Shown here piece after piece: positions 58,736 through 64,000 of a DNA stretch of 64,000 bases. Both the position numbers and the translations under genes were made by a program. Under the pieces are notes generated by a model that made no database searches, was not told where the DNA came from, and was given only the letters and a program-made list of their open reading frames with translations. How positions within the stretch are numbered: position 1 is the first letter of the stretch; each line of letters begins with the position of its first letter. Origin of the DNA: Holacanthus passer. Its lineage: Eukaryota; Chordata; Actinopteri; Pomacanthidae. The stretch is from contig JAFREQ010000094.1 in assembly GCA_025331565.1 (NCBI GenBank), positions 620,001 to 684,000 of the forward strand. The letters are read 5' to 3'.

Positions 58736-60685
58736 TGTTCAGAACAGCCACAATCAAAGTAACGTTGGATGTTGTGGTTGTTGTAGTTCATCCTGAATAC
58801 ATCAGCTCTTTTATTCTGTATTTTTTGGGCTCTCTGGGGGAGCCAAGGTGTATGATGACAAGTGGCAGCATGACATTCAAACTTTATTTGAAGTAGAAGC
58901 AAGTGCAGCAAAATCAAGATTTGTCTATCACATTTTCTCTTTTTCCACCTTAGCTAAACGGAAAACCTTTATTTCTCATATTTCAGCTTTTTGTTTCAAA
59001 TTTCTTTGCAAAGTTTAATCTTTGGTTTCTACATATGAAAATGTGCATGGATTAAAATGTACCTGCAAAATGTATCATTACCTAACACAGTGAGAATCAT
59101 CTCACTAGTTATGAAGCTCTTAATTGATAATTGCTTGCAAGAAAAAACAATCCCCTGCGTCGTTGCACATCTGTCTCACAGTGTGTTTAGATGTGTGTAT
59201 GTGTGTCTGCTGGCTGTCAGGAAGTGCTCTCATCATTAGGCTGGCTGGCTCGGTGTCCCTCTGTGGTCACCGGATTCCCCCAGAGACAAACTCCCTCGCT
59301 CACTCAAGGACAGACATCAGACATAGAAACAATACCGCCGAGAGAGGGAGAGCGAGAGAGCGAGCGTCGAGGGTGGGAGGACGAGTGATAAATAGTAAAT
59401 GTTTGAAGCCGACTGAGAGTGAGTGGGAGAGGAAGAGAGCAGATGGAAACTGAGCGGCGATGAGAGATTTTAAGAGGGAGGGATATGGAGAGAGACAATA
59501 GGACAGACAGGGACACAGAGAGTCCTGCAGTTGGAGGAAGTCCCCTAATAAAAGGTTTCCTGTCTCGCTGAGCATCTCTAGTCTCTGATGGCTTTTCACA
59601 GAGGCCTGCTTGACACCAATTAAACCTGCTCTGGGACTAATGCCCCCCCCAGGACACAGCAGACAGACAGACATGCACATGATGGCTGAGGGCCGGGTGA
59701 GACGACTTCCTATGTTGGGGATACGGTGTAAACATACACACACTGACAAATGCAGACAGCCACCAGCGAGCACACACACACACACACACACACATGCTGG
59801 CTGCACTTACAGTCAAGGCAGCTTTTAATGAATAGTCTGTCTACCTAGTTTTGAGGTGTAGATTCATATGCGCTTTTTGTGTGAGCGAATATAAATTGTA
59901 ACGATAATGCACTTGCATGTTATCATTTTTCAAAAGAGGCACATAGACACATATTTAAGACGTCTGTTGCTTTATGATATTCAGCATGTCTGGAGACTCA
60001 TCGTGCTGTTGGGTTTGTGCTCCGCTCAGAAAGTGGAAGCTGGCACGCCAGGTTAACAAGCATCCACTTTTCGAGTGGAACGTCATGCCGCATTTTTATG
60101 TCATATCGTTTAAACTGTAATTACAAGCAGCCGAGTGGGAAACACTGGGAAACTTGGACAGATAGTTCTGAAAAGAACTGTAGACATATCAGCAAACTGT
60201 GGCTGCAAATGCACCACTGCTGGCAAAATAAAATCCAATATTAACACTAATACAATCAGCTAATTTCCTAGGAGCTACTAATGCTACTAATGCTTAACAC
60301 AAAGAAAAGGAGCTGCACTGAGTAACTACTTTAGGGAGTAAAATGGGAACGTTCAAATCACAGATGGGACTGTGTAACCACATCGACTCCCAGCTGGTTA
60401 ACTGTCTTTGCGGCTGTTGGAATTGAAGTCATATTACAAACAGTTTTAGTGACCACCCACACAGATATTGCACCAATCAAATTACGATTACCATTTGGAA
60501 CCAAAAATTTAATAAGAAATAAATTTCTTTTGTTTTTTTTTTTGTTAATTGCAATTTTGATCAAGTCGTGCACAAGTCAAAACAAACACCAGAGTTTGAT
60601 TTGGCTTTGAAGTATATTTTGTTTGAACTTCTGATTATTATATCACAAGTACATCACTTCACTTAATCACTCACCTTTTCCAATT

Positions 60686-60688
<3 letters not shown>
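58736..60688. other. Non-coding sequence with a CA run
   Basis: CA at 59771-59794. The 168-codon minus ORF at 59300-59806 runs through this CA run and GA-rich sequence, and is not coding-like. Confidence 0.5.

Positions 60689-60728
<40 letters not shown>
60689..60728. repeat. Long GT microsatellite (about 20 units)
   Basis: A perfect GT run. Confidence 0.97.
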
Positions 60729-60729
<1 letters not shown>

Positions 60730-61259
60730 ACTGTAATTTAACATGTGGGAGTGTAAGAACCTATAAAAACACACATGAGAGATTGACTTCCGAGAAAAGT
60801 TCTCCATTTGTGTGGCCCTTAAGACCCTGGAGGATCCGGGATGACGCGGCTCAGGATAAAGGATTGGGATGGCAGAGTACAGAAAGGGGGTAGAGGCCGG
60901 GTGGAGGCGGGGGAGGAGTGGGCAAATTGGAAATTGGGCCCAAAGCCCGGCACAGCATGCCACGCTCCAGGCTTCATCCAGCCCCGCTTCAAAGAGCCCT
61001 GAAATCTCTCCAGAGCCACTCAGACAAATTATAGTAATAAACAACAAGTCACCCCCCCTGATCTTGCCCGCCTCACCTCCCAGGGGGAAAACAAACGTCC
61101 CGGGATCCCGTTGCCCCAGTGACTGAACCCTGACCAGCCCGCCCAGCCGCTGACCGTCTGTTTCCGACTTTGTTTGTTTGTTTGTTTGTTTACTCAAAGA
61201 CACCAGAGACTGCGGCAGCGGGGAGGGTTATCTTCACAGAGCCCACAGGCTGAAAGGAG
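60729..61259. other. Non-coding sequence with a TTTG repeat
   Basis: TTTG units at 61169-61191. The 178-codon minus ORF (60667-61203) spans the GT run and has no domain. Confidence 0.5.
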
Positions 61260-61440
61260 TTGGAAAAAAATAAAGCCTCAAATTACATGTGATTTAGTCC
61301 ATCCTGGGGTATTACGGGGATGGTGTATTTGATTGGGAGAGATAAGCTGGACTGTGAGTGGGCCCTAATGACCCAAGCCTACGGGAAGGCTGGGTGTGCT
61401 TTGTTCAGTTGTCTCCTTACTGTAAAAAGACATAATGTTA
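61260..61440. other. Candidate conserved regulatory element
   Basis: Complex repeat-free sequence with AAATTACATGTGATTTA, GGTATTACGG, CCCTAATGACC and GAGATAAGC-type cores. Texture-based call only. Confidence 0.25.
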
Positions 61441-61978
61441 TCCTCGTTTCACAAAGCCGGCGTGATGATTGAAGGAGAAAGCTGGTCCTCAGAGCGAGGA
61501 CACGTCAGGTACACAAGATCTCACCCCAAACTATTGGCAGGTATTTGCCAAGAGCTCTGCTTGGAAATCATCAAAGATTCTCATCCGCTCTTGCAGTTTG
61601 TCCCCCAACAGCCCATTACCATGTGTTCAGATGGGTTAGCAGACTAAAATGCACACTATCCTCCTGATGTTGTCAGTCTGGTGCATGTTTTTTTTTGCAC
61701 ATCATCCCCGCCCATCCCTTCCATCTTTTACTTTGCACATCGTGTTCAAAAGGGCAGTAAAACTGTAGAATGTACTAAAGGGAAAGCCGCTCATACACTT
61801 GAGTTGAAGTCTTTACCTCCCCTCCAAGGCCAACGGCACTCAGAAGGTGTGGAATTTGACAAAGCAATAACTCACAGCCCTCTACTGTAGCTCACATGGA
61901 ACTGCTAACAGAAATCCTATGAAGGCTCGGGCGAAGAGTGGGCGATCAATCACCACTCTCTTCTTTTATCTGCTTTAG

Positions 61979-62076
61979 CAAAGAGGAAAGCCAGATGAAC
62001 ACTCTCTGGTACCGTTTCTCCAAGGTCAATCCCCGTGTGACACCGAAGCCTCGCTGGAGATCCACCAGACGTGTAG
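61979..62076 (+). other. Orphan splice-bounded exon candidate (98 bp)
   Basis: It is preceded by a pyrimidine tract and TCTGCTTTAG and followed by GTGAGAG after TAG. One frame is open through the whole segment and includes KEESQMNTLWYRFSKVNP. I do not recognise the peptide, and no partner exon is identified. Confidence 0.25.
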
Positions 62077-63101
62077 GTGAGAGAGGGAGAAAGAGATGCG
62101 CCGACAGAGGGAAAGACAGATAGATCGAAAGACGCGGGACCAAACATAAATGTTTAAGTTCAGGAGCCAAGTGGGGAGTGTACTTCCCAGAGCCTCCCTC
62201 CGGCAGATCAATCATGCTAATATCAGACAGTCATGGGAGGAATGTCAACAGCGCTCACCTCTAACCCCACGTGTGAAGGCATTACAGTGGAGCGGTGACC
62301 CCCCGATTCTCCTCACGGCGACCTCCAGGCAGCCCTGCTCTAATGGAGATTTTATGGATGGTGTTCCACTTTATAGAGGCTGTGGGCCTGACTGGGCGGC
62401 TCTGGGAGCCAGATGTGTTATATGAACAAAGTAAGCCAATTACTTGAGACGGAAAGAGCTTTAGATGCTTTTCTCAGGTACAGGCACTGATATGTCAATT
62501 AAACCTCACTCAAGGCAAAGGAGGGCACTAATGTGGAAAATTGAAAGCTTGCCTCCTACAAAATACATTTATATACTGCTGTTTCTTGCTGGTTAAGTTG
62601 CTGCCTGGATTGCTTTCATCTGTAATGTTTTTTTTCTGCCAAACCACAAAGTATAACATTATCATACTGTAAGTAACTGGGTCTGTGGTTGGATGCATAA
62701 AGCGCTGGAATTTGACACTGGAGGCGTGTTGCATCCTACATGTTGTTAGCCTGCACACCGCAGTCTGCCACTGTCCACCTCCTGTAATCTCATCCCACAG
62801 CTAAACTCAGCAGGTTGCAGCTGAAAATAGAGGAAATGGTTGGCAATGTGACACAAGTCCTAACCATAAATGTTGTTCCGGACTAGAAAATCAAACTTTA
62901 AAGCTGATGTTGCTCTCATGTTGTTTTTTCTTCATTGATCTGTGTGTTCTCCGCTAGTGAGGAGGTGTGATCATCATTTCCCTCACTGTAGTTTTTTGGA
63001 TTTGCCACGGTCACTGTTGTTGTTCTACATTGAAAGCAGTGGAGGTGGTGGCAGAAGTGTTCGCTGTCTGAAAACACCTTTGGGCAGAGATTTTAGAAAG
63101 A
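62077..63101. other. Non-coding sequence, no gene seen
   Basis: No supported ORF or strong repeat. Confidence 0.5.
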
Positions 63102-63158
63102 TTGTGGTTTTGGTTAAATAATGAAAAAGTTTGTTTCATTATTTAACCAAGATCATGA
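63102..63158 (+). repeat. Hairpin: exact 17-bp inverted repeat extended by wobble pairs
   Basis: The arms 63110-63126 and 63134-63150 are perfect reverse complements (TTGGTTAAATAATGAAA) around a 7-base loop. Eight more pairs outward (63102-63109 with 63151-63158) close if G-U pairs are allowed in plus-strand RNA. The fold is the size of a microRNA precursor or a small foldback element. Confidence 0.7.
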
Positions 63159-63240
63159 GTTGTCACAGGCTTTGCCAAGTCTTTTGAGTTGTCTGAACTT
63201 TAAAAAGTTATTTGTTTTTTAGTTGCCAGGATTGAATATT

Positions 63241-63266
63241 CAGTCATTCATTCATTCATTCATTCA
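63241..63266. repeat. TTCA tetranucleotide microsatellite
   Basis: About six TTCA/CATT units. Confidence 0.9.
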
Positions 63267-64000
63267 AAAAGTTCAGTATAAACATTTTGCATTTCTAGTG
63301 ACAGTTTGAAGATTTGTTTTATCTAAACATTTCCTTGTTATGTTCTTAATGCATCTTGTGCAAAAAAGGTGCTTTACACGTAAAGTATATATTATTATTT
63401 ATTGTTTTCCACCAGACAATGAAGATTTCCTTGTTGGCTGGGCTGATGAGGACGTGGTGATTGTTGACGTTGGTGATGATGACAGTCTAATTGTGATGAT
63501 GATAAAGGCAACAGCTGTGTTGATAAGAAGAAACTGGACAGACCAACAGCATCATCATTTTCTTTCTATCACGGGAAGAAAGAAAGTTGGGGAAAAGTTC
63601 AATAACGAGAGAGGAGGAGAAAGAGAAAGCAGTGGATAGATGGATAAAGAGACAGAGAGGGAGATTTAAAGTCTGAGCACAAGAGGCAGAGAAGTTAAGA
63701 CAATGTCAAGGATTAAATCACTTCTGGTGTTTTATTCTTGCAAAGTCACTTAACAGCATAGACATTAGTGCACGTTGATGTGTGATCAGCTATATAGACA
63801 TGAAACTGGAAGCATCACAGAGCGGGTTAGAGGTGACAGAAAGCTCAGCCTCTTAACGTGACTACTGTAGCACCCGACTGCATCTGTGCGGGCTTACGAC
63901 ATAATTTTCCTCGGGCTACGTCTTCGAGAAAGACAGAGAAAAAAAATTTTAGCCAACTCAGTGTGGACATACCATAAAGAAAGAAAAAGGGAGAGAGAGG
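63267..64000. other. Non-coding sequence, no gene seen
   Basis: The 99-codon ORF at 63340-63639 is Asp/Val- and Arg-rich without a domain. The tail of the window is GA-rich. Confidence 0.45.

Noticed and set aside
59300..59806. 168-codon minus-strand ORF
   Set aside because: It runs through a CA microsatellite and GA-rich sequence; the Ser/Leu and Cys/Val bias is compositional.

Overview
The window is vertebrate nuclear DNA and almost certainly comes from a percomorph (spiny-rayed) teleost. It holds one intron-containing MYC-family gene, very many CA/GT microsatellites, and dispersed repeats that resemble non-autonomous elements common in fish genomes. There is no operon structure, no CRISPR array and no rRNA, and I found no convincing tRNA.

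The only protein-coding gene I can support is mycn (N-myc), on the minus strand. Its 462-residue protein is read from two coding exons: exon 2 (13985-14630, ATG at 14609) and exon 3 (coding part 10931-11694). They are separated by a 2.29 kb intron with GT-AG ends. A short non-coding exon 1 is inferred at about 15030-15141, behind a TATA box and a C-rich CT element. The 3' UTR runs from 10930 to about 9612, where a single AATAAA precedes a U/GU-rich stretch. The 3' UTR carries seed matches to let-7, miR-101, miR-34 and miR-19; let-7, miR-101 and miR-34 are described regulators of mammalian MYCN. The inferred 5' leader holds a 33-codon upstream ORF that crosses the exon 1/2 junction and stops one base before the mycn start codon.

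The rest is non-coding as far as I can see. About 9.6 kb lies downstream of mycn (positions 1-9611) and about 48.7 kb upstream (15272-64000). This fits a developmental regulator set in a gene-poor domain. These flanks contain microsatellites, a 16-bp minisatellite (3756-4013), transposon-like fragments (20564-20999, about 26380-26690, 36540-37110, 53230-53400, 55869-56515), and a three-copy dispersed repeat (29741, 36040, 58570). They also contain a 270-bp purine tract (56936-57217) and an exact 17-bp inverted repeat inside a 57-nt fold (63102-63158). Several complex, repeat-free stretches look like enhancers, including 1500-1830, 21160-21340, 27755-27990, 40200-40740, 46290-46530 and 61260-61440.

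The observations most worth checking are the upstream ORF ending next to the mycn start codon, the miRNA-site set, a CpG-dense patch with a plus-strand TATA motif in intron 2, the 63.1 kb hairpin, and an orphan splice-bounded exon candidate at 61979-62076. Calls based on family memory (repeat identity, miRNA regulation) are marked as such. No alignment or database search was possible.
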